A stretch of 64,000 nt of DNA from Prochlorococcus sp. MIT 1223. GTDB taxonomy: Bacteria > Cyanobacteriota > Cyanobacteriia > PCC-6307 > Cyanobiaceae. Below are positions 20,810-30,172 of the stretch, one piece after another. The notes beneath the pieces are model-generated. The model had not been told where the DNA came from. It was given only the letters and a program-made list of their open reading frames with translations, and ran no database searches. The position numbers were made by a program, and so were the translations under genes. The stretch covers positions 496,001-560,000 of the forward strand of contig NZ_CP139303.1 of the NCBI RefSeq assembly GCF_034092465.1, in the 5' to 3' direction. Position 1 is the stretch's first letter. Every line of letters begins with the position of its first letter.

Positions 20810-20896
20810 AGTCCAAAGATAAGGTTATTAATTAATCTGGATAGTGGCAAGGAGAGGCCTACGATAAGATATAACTTTTTCATATGCGGCGTGACC

Positions 20897-21892
20897 GTGA
20901 CTAGTTTTCTCACAGCTGCTTCTACTGAAAAAGACAAAGTCAAGCTCGACACTAGAAGGCTAAGGCTTATAAGTGGATCTTCGAACCCTGATTTAGCAAA
21001 AGAAATCGCCTCATATCTTGGAATAAATGACGTACCTCTTGTTTCAAAACGATTCGCGGATGGTGAGTTATATGTTCAAATTCAACAGTCCATAAGAGGC
21101 TGTAATGTATTTCTAATACAGCCAACATGCGCTCCAGTAAATGACAGCTTAATGGAGCTAATGATTATGGTTGATGCCTGCAAAAGGGCATCAGCGAGCC
21201 AAATAACAGCTGTAATTCCATATTTTGGATATGCGAGAGCAGATAGAAAGACAGCCGGAAGAGAGTCCATAACAGCAAAATTAACTGCCAACCTACTTGT
21301 GCAGTCTGGAGTAGACAGAGTGCTTGCAATGGACCTTCATTCTGCGCAAATACAAGGATATTTTGATATTCCCTGCGATCACATTTATGGTTCGCCTGTT
21401 CTGGTCGATCACCTATCAAAAAAAGACCTTGGAGAAGTTGTTGTTGTTTCTCCTGATGTTGGAGGAGTTGCAAGAGCAAGAGCTTTTGCTAAGCAAATGA
21501 AAGATGCACCTCTCGCAATAATTGATAAAAGAAGATCAGGGCATAATGTTGCTGAGAGTCTTACTGTTATAGGAGAAGTTTCTAACAGAACGGCAATATT
21601 AATAGACGATATGATTGATACTGGAGGAACTATTTTCGCTGGCGCAGAACTACTAAGGAAAGAAGGAGCTAATAGAGTTATAGCCTGTGCATCTCATGCT
21701 GTTTTCTCTCCACCTGCATATGAAAGGTTATCCAAGGAAAATCTTTTCGAACAAGTCATTGTAACCAATAGTATTCCAGTCCCTTCTGACTCACATTTTT
21801 CACAATTAGAGATCCTATCAGTAGCTAATATGCTAGGTGAAGCTATATGGAGAATTCATAAAGAAAGCTCTGTAAGTTCTATGTTTAGATAA
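20897..21892 (+). CDS. prs: Ribose-phosphate pyrophosphokinase (PRPP synthetase)
   Basis: Makes PRPP for nucleotide, His and Trp synthesis. The N-terminal RLRLISGSSNPDLAKEIA, the ATP/Mg site FADGELYVQI, the flexible loop PYFGYARADRK and the PRPP loop ILIDDMIDTGGT are all intact. GTG 20897 gives the MTSFLTAA start usual for marine cyanobacterial homologues; GTG 20891 is an alternative. A longer open frame upstream reaches back over the divergent neighbour and is unlikely to be translated. Length about 331 aa is normal. Confidence 0.96.
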   Translation: MTSFLTAASTEKDKVKLDTRRLRLISGSSNPDLAKEIASYLGINDVPLVSKRFADGELYVQIQQSIRGCNVFLIQPTCAPVNDSLMELMIMVDACKRASASQITAVIPYFGYARADRKTAGRESITAKLTANLLVQSGVDRVLAMDLHSAQIQGYFDIPCDHIYGSPVLVDHLSKKDLGEVVVVSPDVGGVARARAFAKQMKDAPLAIIDKRRSGHNVAESLTVIGEVSNRTAILIDDMIDTGGTIFAGAELLRKEGANRVIACASHAVFSPPAYERLSKENLFEQVIVTNSIPVPSDSHFSQLEILSVANMLGEAIWRIHKESSVSSMFR

Positions 21893-21909
21893 CAAATTAA
21901 AGGTGTATT

Positions 21910-22386
21910 TTATTTCTTACTCTTTTTCTGCTTTTTTATAAATTCCTTAAATTGCTTTTTAGATTTATCAGGTACTTGTTTTGGGCAAAACTTTATAGCA
22001 CCTTCAACAATTTGAATCTCAGCGCTCATGTATAACTGCTTTGGTGTTAATTTACTATCAGGGATTTCACTAACAAGACCACCATGCTTCTGGTCAATTA
22101 CATCTGCAAAAGTTGCTGAAGATATCCCTAACGCTTTCGGGAATTCTATTTCTGCCATTCTTGCTCTACAAAAATAATTAATGCTTATCTGTCTATACAA
22201 AAAAGTATCTTCTTGTGTAGCCGGATTAACTTGAATCTCTACGTCGTTTTTGTTTTTAGAAGATCTTTCTCTTGCTGTCCCTGAGATGGTTAGCCCCAAA
22301 AACGTGATTGGTACAATTGTTAAGGCTATTAAAAAAGCCTTAAAAGAAGGAATAAAAGTTTTTCTCAAAGGTTCTAGTAGAAGCAA
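21910..22386 (-). CDS. Conserved cyanobacterial secreted or membrane-anchored protein
   Basis: A 158-aa protein with an N-terminal hydrophobic segment (AFLIALTIVPITFLGLTIS) that looks like a signal or anchor, followed by a basic hydrophilic stretch, a region with two cysteines (YFCRARMAEI and KFCPKQV) and a Lys-rich tail (FKEFIKKQKKSKK). TTG 22386 is the only sensible start. It converges with prs and is divergent from sasA. No function can be assigned. Confidence 0.75.
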   Translation of the reverse strand: MLLLEPLRKTFIPSFKAFLIALTIVPITFLGLTISGTARERSSKNKNDVEIQVNPATQEDTFLYRQISINYFCRARMAEIEFPKALGISSATFADVIDQKHGGLVSEIPDSKLTPKQLYMSAEIQIVEGAIKFCPKQVPDKSKKQFKEFIKKQKKSKK

Positions 22387-22409
22387 TATGCCAAAGATTC
22401 TAGTTGGAT

Positions 22410-22487
22410 GATCTATGACTCAACTAATAATTACACGATCTATGCAATGTAGTAAATGATCGATGAATACTTATTAGGCGATCAAGA
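22410..22487. promoter_or_regulatory. phased GATC repeats upstream of sasA
   Basis: GATCTATG occurs at 22410-22417 and 22437-22444, GATCGATG at 22458-22465, and a GATCAAGA variant at 22480-22487. Spacings are 27, 21 and 22 bp; the last two are about two helical turns. A CATAAT -10-like box follows at 22496-22501. This looks like an operator array in the divergent promoter region, inferred from pattern alone. Confidence 0.4.
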
Positions 22488-22540
22488 AATTGTTTCATAA
22501 TCTCTTAAGGTGAATAGAGACAGCAAGACTTTTTAACTCC

Positions 22541-23686
22541 TTGACTTGGCGCGAAGAAAAAACAAAGGAGCTAAACCTTCTTCTAGTGGCTAGCCGCCAT
22601 CACCTCTCCAGAGGTGATTTAAAATCATTAATTCAATTTCTAGAAAGCGAAGATACAGGTTTTCAAATCAATTTAAAAATCTTAGAACCCAGTGATAATC
22701 CTGAAATACTCGAATTACATAAAATTATCGCTGTTCCAGCTCTAGTAAAAATTGCACCTTATCCAAAACAAATATTTGCGGGAAGTTCACTTTTTGAACA
22801 ATTAAAGACTTGGCTTCCAAGATGGAAACAAGAAGGATTTGTTACGGCCAATGATCTTGCTTCTAATTCGATAGAGATAAATAGCGAAAGTCGCACACAA
22901 AAGGAACTTCAACTAGAGGATGAAGTTTTATTCCTAAGACAAGAAAACGAAACTCTCACGGACAGAGTTCAATCTCAAGAACGCTTACTAAGAATGGTTG
23001 CCCATGAATTAAGAACTCCACTAACGGTTGCGACCTTAGCTGCTCAAAGTCAGAAACTTGGGCAAATATCTATTTCAAAATTTCAAGATGTCCTGAAAAG
23101 GCGCTTAGAAGAAATTGAACTACTTTCCAAAGATCTTCTTGAAGTAGGAAGTACCCGATGGGAAGCATTATTTAATCCTCAAAAGATAAAGCTAGCAAGC
23201 ATATCTGCTGAAATAATTCTTGAGCTAGAAAAGCTTTGGCTAAAAAGAAATATAGAGATCCATACAGATATCCCCTCTGATCTTCCAAATGTTTTTGCTG
23301 ATCAAAGAAGAATTGGCCAAGTCCTCTTAAACCTTATTGAAAATGCTCTTAAATATTCAGAGGATGGTGGAAAAATTTCTATAACAATGCTTCATAGAAC
23401 CAATCAATGGGTTGAAATAAGTATTTGTGACAATGGACTAGGAATTCCTCAAGAAGAGCAAAAACGTATTTTTCTAGATCGCGTACGACTACCACAAACT
23501 TCAGAGAGGACTTCAGGTTTTGGAATTGGTTTATCAGTTTGCAGAAGAATTGTTGAAGTACATGGTGGAAGAATTTGGGTCGTTTCTGAAATAGGAAAAG
23601 GAGCTTGCTTCTTTTTTACTCTTCCTGTCTGGCAAGGAGCAGATAAGACAGAAGGAACCTTGACGAGTGGTGATGTTGGAACTTAG
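22541..23686 (+). CDS. sasA: Clock output sensor kinase SasA
   Basis: SasA reads the KaiC oscillator through an N-terminal KaiB-like thioredoxin domain (about 10-100) and phosphorylates RpaA. A coiled linker (120-150) precedes the HisKA domain with the H-box [11 protein letters not shown], phosphoacceptor H155. The N-box [10 protein letters not shown] and G-boxes DNGLGIP and [10 protein letters not shown] complete the HATPase. TTG 22541 is the start. Length 381 aa is typical. Repeats upstream (22410-22487) may be regulatory. Confidence 0.95.
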   Translation: MTWREEKTKELNLLLVASRHHLSRGDLKSLIQFLESEDTGFQINLKILEPSDNPEILELHKIIAVPALVKIAPYPKQIFAGSSLFEQLKTWLPRWKQEGFVTANDLASNSIEINSESRTQKELQLEDEVLFLRQENETLTDRVQSQERLLRMVAHELRTPLTVATLAAQSQKLGQISISKFQDVLKRRLEEIELLSKDLLEVGSTRWEALFNPQKIKLASISAEIILELEKLWLKRNIEIHTDIPSDLPNVFADQRRIGQVLLNLIENALKYSEDGGKISITMLHRTNQWVEISICDNGLGIPQEEQKRIFLDRVRLPQTSERTSGFGIGLSVCRRIVEVHGGRIWVVSEIGKGACFFFTLPVWQGADKTEGTLTSGDVGT

Positions 23687-23731
23687 TTTTCAGGTGTGAT
23701 CATTGTCACAAGTAGAATGGTTAACAGTCTT

Positions 23732-24184
<453 letters not shown>

Positions 24185-24532
24185 ATGGCTTACTCTGAAA
24201 TAAAAGTAATTGCAGGTGGTCTTGCTCACATACCAATAATAATTGGTTTTTTTTATTTCATACAGAACAAAGTATTCGCTAGGAAAACTGAAATTTCAAA
24301 AGCCTCAAACACAAAAACTGAAAGGACTACCACCACTAGTAAAAAGGATTTAAATTCATCACCAACGACCTCTAACTCTTCAAAGAAGTTAGAAAAATCT
24401 AAGCCCGCAGAAATCTCAAAGAAGTCTGTTGAAAAACCTTTAAATCCAAAGACTTCTAATGAAAACTCAAGCTCTCCTAGCCAGGAATCTTCCTACAAGG
24501 AATCTCCATCTTCAAACAAGTTGGATCAATAG
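24185..24532 (+). CDS. Small membrane protein with Ser/Lys/Thr-rich tail
   Basis: About 115 aa. One N-terminal hydrophobic segment (VIAGGLAHIPIIIGFFYFI) precedes a long low-complexity tail rich in Ser, Lys, Thr and Pro that is probably disordered. ATG 24185 is used; TTG 24182 is adjacent. It lies 34 bp upstream of petH in the same direction, and petH also starts with a membrane segment and a Lys/Ser-rich linker, so the two may be related in role. I do not recognise the family. Confidence 0.65.
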   Translation: MAYSEIKVIAGGLAHIPIIIGFFYFIQNKVFARKTEISKASNTKTERTTTTSKKDLNSSPTTSNSSKKLEKSKPAEISKKSVEKPLNPKTSNENSSSPSQESSYKESPSSNKLDQ

Positions 24533-24566
24533 GCATTATTTAAGTTAACTTCATTTAAAAAATCCC

Positions 24567-25697
24567 ATGTATATCACTTTCGCATCATTGCTAAGCACTC
24601 CAGCTCCTACAGCAGTTTTAGCTGGTATTGGTTCTATTTTACTTTTTGCAATTGTAGGGCTCGTTGTTGGTCCTGACTATGATGGAATGAATGCTCCAGC
24701 CATAAAAACAAAAAAACAAGTAAATAAATCTCAAGAGAAAGAAACAGTTTCCAAAAATTCATTATCCAAAGAAGATTCAGTATCTAAGCCAATCAAGAAA
24801 AAACCACATGCTGACGTACCCATAAATACTTACAAACCAAAAGCACCTTTCTTAGGTACTGTCACTGAGAACTACACAGCCCTAAAAGAAGGAGCAATTG
24901 GAAAAGTCCAACACATTACATTTGATCTATCAGATTCAGATCCTTTTCTAAATTATGTGGAAGGTCAAAGCATTGGAATAATTCCTGCAGGTGAAGATAA
25001 TAAAGGTAAACCGCATAAACCAAGGCTATATTCAATAGCCAGTACAAGGCATGGTGATAATTTCGCTGGCAATACAGTTTCCTTGTGTGTTCGCCAACTT
25101 CAATATGAAAAAGATGGTGAAACTATTAACGGGGTTTGTTCTACTTATCTTTGCAATCTTTCAAAAGGAGACAAAGTAAAGATCAGTGGTCCAGTTGGGA
25201 AGGAGATGCTTCTTCCTGAAGAAGAAGATTCGAACATTATTATGTTTGCCACTGGAACAGGCATTGCTCCAATGAGAGCCTATCTACGTAAAATGTTTGA
25301 ACCAATGGAAAGAGAAAAAAATAATTGGAACTTCAAAGGTAAAGCCTGGTTATTTATGGGAGCACCAAAAACAGCAAATCTTCTATACAACGATGACTTT
25401 GAACATTACAAAAAGCAATTCCCTGAAAACTTAATTTATACAAAAGCTATAAGCAGAGAGCAAAACAATTCGAAGGGGGGAAGGATGTATATACAAGACA
25501 GGGTGTTAGAGCACTCTGAAGAAATATTCAATATGATTGAAAATCCAAAAACACATATTTACTTATGTGGATTGAAAGGTATGGAACCTGGAATAGATGA
25601 AGCCATGACTACTGCTGCAGCGGCCAAAGGACTTAACTGGTCAGAACTAAGGCCTCAACTAAGGAAAGCTGGTAGATGGCATGCTGAGACTTACTAA
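24567..25697 (+). CDS. petH: Ferredoxin-NADP+ reductase with N-terminal membrane segment
   Basis: Transfers electrons from photosystem I-reduced ferredoxin to NADP+. The FAD motif RLYSIAST, the NADP-binding region ATGTGIAPMRAYL, the CGLKGMEPGID block and the C-terminal WHAETY are present. The first ~90 residues are not the CpcD-like phycobilisome linker seen in many cyanobacteria: they contain one hydrophobic segment (about 14-36) and a basic, Ser-rich linker. Anchoring in thylakoid membrane is inferred. The catalytic assignment is firm. Confidence 0.96.
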   Translation: MYITFASLLSTPAPTAVLAGIGSILLFAIVGLVVGPDYDGMNAPAIKTKKQVNKSQEKETVSKNSLSKEDSVSKPIKKKPHADVPINTYKPKAPFLGTVTENYTALKEGAIGKVQHITFDLSDSDPFLNYVEGQSIGIIPAGEDNKGKPHKPRLYSIASTRHGDNFAGNTVSLCVRQLQYEKDGETINGVCSTYLCNLSKGDKVKISGPVGKEMLLPEEEDSNIIMFATGTGIAPMRAYLRKMFEPMEREKNNWNFKGKAWLFMGAPKTANLLYNDDFEHYKKQFPENLIYTKAISREQNNSKGGRMYIQDRVLEHSEEIFNMIENPKTHIYLCGLKGMEPGIDEAMTTAAAAKGLNWSELRPQLRKAGRWHAETY

Positions 25698-25735
25698 AGA
25701 AGCAATGAATTTAGGAAGAATTTGATTTCAATCAA

Positions 25736-25752
25736 CCAAAATTAAATTTTGG
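25736..25752. repeat. perfect 17-bp palindrome upstream of zwf
   Basis: CCAAAATT, a central A, then AATTTTGG form a perfect inverted repeat 38 bp after the petH stop and about 90 bp before zwf. No T-run follows on the plus strand. It could be a petH 3' hairpin or an operator for zwf-opcA. Confidence 0.55.
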
Positions 25753-25840
25753 GCATCCGAGAATAAAATGTAGCTATATAGCCAATAGCTCTTTGAATTG
25801 TTAGAAAGATAGGTTCCATCGGCTGATGGTTAATTACTAA

Positions 25841-27364
25841 ATGAATACGCCGATAACAAATCCTCTTAGAGTTGGGCTAAGGCAAGAAAGAGTTATTTCT
25901 CCACAATGCCTAGTTATTTTTGGAGCAAGCGGAGATCTAACCCATAGGAAATTAGTGCCGGCCTTATTCGAGCTTTATAAACAACGCAGATTGCCCAGTG
26001 AATTTGCAGTGCTTGGTTGTGCACGCAGACCATGGACTGATAATGAATTTAGATTAAAAATGGCAATTACTTTAAAAGAAAAGATTGAAGAAAGTCCATT
26101 AGATTGGGAAGAATTCTCCTCTAAGCTCTTTTATGAACCTGTAGATCTACAAAAACCAGAGGATGTTGTAAATCTTGGGCAAAGACTAGAAGGAATAGAC
26201 AGATTGCAAGCCACACATGGAAATAGAACTTTCTATCTTTCAGTAGCTCCTAAGTTTTATGGGCCTGGATGTAAAGCACTTTCTTCTGCAGGCCTATTAA
26301 ATGATCCCAAGAGGAGCAGAGTCGTTATCGAGAAACCTTTTGGAAGAGACTACAGCAGTGCTAGAGCTCTTAATCAACTAGTACAAGGCTGCTGCCAAGA
26401 AAGCCAAGTTTTTAGAATCGATCACTATCTAGGCAAGGAAACAGTTCAAAATATTCTTGTAATGAGATTTGCTAACACAATTTTTGAGCCCATTTGGAAT
26501 CGAAATTATATTTCAAGTGTTCAAATTACAAGTTCAGAGACGGTTGGAGTTGAAGATAGAGCTGGGTATTACGAAAGCTCAGGAGCCTTGAGAGATATGG
26601 TTCAAAATCATATGACTCAAATGCTCGCTCTTACCGCTATGGAACCACCTGGACATTTTGACCCGGAGGCCATTCGAAATGAAAAAGCAAAAGTACTACA
26701 TGCAACAAGATTGGCTGATGAGTTAAAGCCTTGGAATTGCTGTGTTCGAGGTCAATATGCAAAGGGTGGCAATCAAAAAAACCCTTTACGTGGATATAGA
26801 GAAGAGCCTGGAGTAGATCCAAGCAGCACAACAGAGACTTATGTTGCAATGAAAGTCTTTATTAATAATTGGAGATGGCAAGGAGTACCTTTTTTTATAC
26901 GCACAGGGAAGAGACTCGCAAAGCGATTAAGTGAAGTTGTGCTTACTTTTAGGGAAGCACCAGTACATCTATTCGACTCCGCAGGAGGAAGTCCTACTTC
27001 AAATCAATTAATTCTGAGAATTCAACCTAATGAAGGTGCTGAATTTAAATTCGAAGTAAAATCTCCTGGATCTGGAATGAAAAGCAGGCCAGTTGAAATG
27101 GAATTTTCATATGATCAGTCCTTTGGAGAGCCTTCCGATGAAGGTTATGTAAGGCTTTTAGCGGACGCAATGCTTGGAGACCCAACTCTTTTTACCAGAA
27201 GTGATGAAGTAGAAGCTGCATGGCGACTCTATACGCCTCTATTGGAATTAATTGAAGATGTTCCATGGCAATTGCCTGTTCACCAATATGAATCACGAAC
27301 TTGGGGACCAGCAGAAGCAGATGCTCTTCTTGCTAGAGACCGACTTCTTTGGCGAAGGCCATAA
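25841..27364 (+). CDS. zwf: Glucose-6-phosphate dehydrogenase
   Basis: First enzyme of the oxidative pentose phosphate pathway, the main NADPH source in the dark. The coenzyme motif GASGDLTHRK, the substrate/catalytic RIDHYLGKE block and the long C-terminal domain are all there; length 507 aa is typical. It is 31 bp upstream of opcA, whose product is its allosteric activator in cyanobacteria. A 143-bp upstream gap with a palindrome precedes it. Confidence 0.98.
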   Translation: MNTPITNPLRVGLRQERVISPQCLVIFGASGDLTHRKLVPALFELYKQRRLPSEFAVLGCARRPWTDNEFRLKMAITLKEKIEESPLDWEEFSSKLFYEPVDLQKPEDVVNLGQRLEGIDRLQATHGNRTFYLSVAPKFYGPGCKALSSAGLLNDPKRSRVVIEKPFGRDYSSARALNQLVQGCCQESQVFRIDHYLGKETVQNILVMRFANTIFEPIWNRNYISSVQITSSETVGVEDRAGYYESSGALRDMVQNHMTQMLALTAMEPPGHFDPEAIRNEKAKVLHATRLADELKPWNCCVRGQYAKGGNQKNPLRGYREEPGVDPSSTTETYVAMKVFINNWRWQGVPFFIRTGKRLAKRLSEVVLTFREAPVHLFDSAGGSPTSNQLILRIQPNEGAEFKFEVKSPGSGMKSRPVEMEFSYDQSFGEPSDEGYVRLLADAMLGDPTLFTRSDEVEAAWRLYTPLLELIEDVPWQLPVHQYESRTWGPAEADALLARDRLLWRRP

Positions 27365-27395
27365 CTCAAAGCCTTATTCATAATTTCATAAATCC

Positions 27396-28703
27396 ATGTC
27401 ACCACAATTAACTGTCCAAACTCCACTTCAACTACCGCCTTCAGAAATCCCGAGTTATCTAGATCAACTTTGGTCACATGATGAGATTGGGAAACAAGGA
27501 GCCAATACTTTTACGTTACTCGTATGGCAACCTGCATGGATGGAGCAAAAACTAATTAGGAGCGGAAAAGTTAAAGGACCTATCCTTGGCAATCAACGTA
27601 TTGAGATAATAGAAGCAGCACGAAACATAATAATTAAAGAAAATCTTCCTCATAGCACCTGTCCCTTAGATATAAGCGTTTATAACTCACTCTCAAAAAA
27701 TGAATCAAAAGAAAAAGCAGAAGATTTAAGAGGACAATATATTGACAAAGCTATTAGCGAGTTACAACCAAGAAGATTAATTACTCTTGCTCCAACATTA
27801 GATAATGACATAGCATTAGAAACTCTTGTTGCAGCTTATTGTCCACTCCCTGAAGATGGTGATGGAAACTCTGCTTGTGGAGATGTTGTTGTTCTTCGTG
27901 GTAACAATAAATCTTTAAATAATGGACTTGGAATTCTCAAAGACTTAATACCAGAGGAACTGCCATCATGGCTTTGGTGGAACGGAAGTCTTGATGAAGC
28001 ACCAGATCTTCTACAGAAATTAGCTTTATCAAACCGTAGACTAATAATTGATAGTGCTCTTGGTAAACCCACAAGATGCCTTGAGTTACTTAATCAGAAA
28101 TTAAATAATGGTCAGGCCGTTAATGATTTAAATTGGCTAAGGTTAAGGGGGTGGAGAGAAACTTTAGCAATGGTATTTGACCCTCTCGATCGGAGGGCAT
28201 CTCTTACAGGAGTAGTTAATTTAGATATTGATATCGAAGGCAAGCATCCGGTTCAAGGTCTCTTGTTAGCCTCATGGATATCTGATCGTCTTGGATGGGA
28301 ACTAAAGGATTGCACTACAAATAACAACAATCTAATTGAAGCAAGCTTTTCGAGAAAAGATGGTAATACAGTTAATTTTCGCCTCATGCCTTTACCTATT
28401 GGGAATCCAAGCATTCATCCAGGTCAAATAGTTGGATTAAGGCTGATTTGCAAGAGCGAGCAAAACAGTCAAAAAGACATTTGTGTAATACTTGCATCCG
28501 AATCTGGTGAGTGCATGAGATTAGAAGCCGGTGGGATGGCTAGCATGGAACTCATTGAAGAAGTAGTGCCAAATCAACATGATTCTGTCGAGATGGATGT
28601 TGCTCGTCTACTTGGTAGTAGTCGTGGAACATCAAGTCCACTTCTTGAAGCAGCAACACCCATCGCCTTTAACATGCTGAAATCAAGTAAGTTATGTAAA
28701 TAG
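27396..28703 (+). CDS. opcA: OpcA, glucose-6-phosphate dehydrogenase assembly/activator protein
   Basis: OpcA is the redox-linked effector that activates G6PDH oligomers in cyanobacteria. The family is recognised from gene order behind zwf and from the 435-aa length with conserved LTLLVWQPAW-like N-terminal and C-terminal MEEVV-type regions. Cysteines occur at scattered positions (for example near PSTCPLD and YCPLPEDG), compatible with redox control. Same strand, 31-bp spacing. Confidence 0.93.
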   Translation: MSPQLTVQTPLQLPPSEIPSYLDQLWSHDEIGKQGANTFTLLVWQPAWMEQKLIRSGKVKGPILGNQRIEIIEAARNIIIKENLPHSTCPLDISVYNSLSKNESKEKAEDLRGQYIDKAISELQPRRLITLAPTLDNDIALETLVAAYCPLPEDGDGNSACGDVVVLRGNNKSLNNGLGILKDLIPEELPSWLWWNGSLDEAPDLLQKLALSNRRLIIDSALGKPTRCLELLNQKLNNGQAVNDLNWLRLRGWRETLAMVFDPLDRRASLTGVVNLDIDIEGKHPVQGLLLASWISDRLGWELKDCTTNNNNLIEASFSRKDGNTVNFRLMPLPIGNPSIHPGQIVGLRLICKSEQNSQKDICVILASESGECMRLEAGGMASMELIEEVVPNQHDSVEMDVARLLGSSRGTSSPLLEAATPIAFNMLKSSKLCK

Positions 28704-28736
28704 ATTATTTAAGATTTCTGAAATAATAGAAAGAAT

Positions 28737-30128
28737 ATGGCATGTATTATCTCTGCTCCATCTACCGGAAGTGGAAAAACCATTCTTAGTCTCCTTCTTT
28801 CTGCTTGGGCAACACATAATGGACATAAAATTCAAACATTTAAGGTTGGACCAGATTATTTAGATTCTCAACTCCTTACAGCAGTATCTAAGCAGCCTTG
28901 TAGGAACCTAGATCCAATTCTATGTAACAGGTCATGGGTAAATCAAAGCTTCTATAATTTTGCAGGGCTATCCCAGCTATCCCTGATTGAAGGAGTTATG
29001 GGATTATTTGACGGAATTGGATCTACCAAAAATGGCAGTACCGCAGATGTAGCAAAACAACTTAACCTACCAATAGTCTTAACAATTAATGCAAATGGGC
29101 AAGCCGCTTCTATAGCTGCGTTAATAAAAGGATTTAGAGATGAAGACCCCAATATAAAATTAGCAGGAGTTGTACTCAATAAAGTAAATACTGAACGACA
29201 TAAGGATTTATTAATAGAAGTTTTAGACTCAATAAACGTAAAAATGCTGGGACATCTTCCTGACTCTCAACATCTCAACTTACCTAGTAGACATTTAGGT
29301 CTTAAACCTGCACATGAAATACAAGATTTAGAGGCACGCATTAATTATTGGGTAAAACTAGCAGATGAATATTTAGATATAAGAGCCTTTGAAGAAATCC
29401 TTAAAGCACCTAGACAAATTAATAACAATTCTTTTTTCGAGCAATCACTCAATAGAATTAGCAAAACAGCTATAAAACAATATCCAATAGCCATAGCCAA
29501 TGATAAAGCTTTTCACTTTCGATATCCTGAGACAATTGAATTTTTAGAAGCTTCAGGGATACAGATACTTAATTGGATGCCAACAGAAGATCAACCCCTG
29601 CCCAAGGAAGCCAAAGGGTTAATTATTCCAGGAGGATTTCCTGAAAAATATGCTGAACAAATAAGTAAAGCAAAGCAAAGCAAAGGTTCTATTAAATCAA
29701 TTTTCGGGAAATATCCTATTTATGCCGAGTGTGGTGGCATGCTACTTCTGGGAGATTCTCTTTCAGATATAAACGGAAAGAATCATCCTATGACAGGTTT
29801 ATTGCCTTTCAATGCGCAAAAAGGTCATCTAAGTATTGGATATAGAAAGATCCATAGCCTTAGAGATACGATAATACTCAAGGGAAAAGATCATTTAATT
29901 GGTCACGAATTTCATTATTGGCAGATCAAACAAACTCTTCGCAAAGCAAGTAATATGTCCACTTTCGATTTCCCATGGGAGCTTGAAGGCTGGAATATGG
30001 CCAGAAGGAAAGAAGGCTGGTGCAATGAATATTTGCATGCAAGTTGGATACATTTGCATTGGCCGAGTTCACCTAATGTGCTAACTCACTGGTTAAACTC
30101 TATAATCAGAGCCGATTCCAACCCTTAA
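28737..30128 (+). CDS. cobB: Cobyrinic acid a,c-diamide synthase (CobB/CbiA)
   Basis: Amidates the a and c side chains of cobyrinic acid in (pseudo)cobalamin synthesis. The P-loop APSTGSGKT lies at 7-15; the glutamine amidotransferase domain has LIIPGGFPEKY and the nucleophile in YAECGGM (C332). Length 463 aa is normal. It follows opcA by 33 bp on the same strand but is functionally separate. Confidence 0.95.
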   Translation: MACIISAPSTGSGKTILSLLLSAWATHNGHKIQTFKVGPDYLDSQLLTAVSKQPCRNLDPILCNRSWVNQSFYNFAGLSQLSLIEGVMGLFDGIGSTKNGSTADVAKQLNLPIVLTINANGQAASIAALIKGFRDEDPNIKLAGVVLNKVNTERHKDLLIEVLDSINVKMLGHLPDSQHLNLPSRHLGLKPAHEIQDLEARINYWVKLADEYLDIRAFEEILKAPRQINNNSFFEQSLNRISKTAIKQYPIAIANDKAFHFRYPETIEFLEASGIQILNWMPTEDQPLPKEAKGLIIPGGFPEKYAEQISKAKQSKGSIKSIFGKYPIYAECGGMLLLGDSLSDINGKNHPMTGLLPFNAQKGHLSIGYRKIHSLRDTIILKGKDHLIGHEFHYWQIKQTLRKASNMSTFDFPWELEGWNMARRKEGWCNEYLHASWIHLHWPSSPNVLTHWLNSIIRADSNP

Positions 30129-30172
30129 TCCAATTTAATTGGAACTATTAGCTTTAGCAAAATAGTCTGTTA

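Noticed and set aside
20738-20896. Extended N-terminus for prs from 20738
   Set aside because: The extra ~53 residues overlap the divergent neighbour and are not part of known PRPP synthetases.
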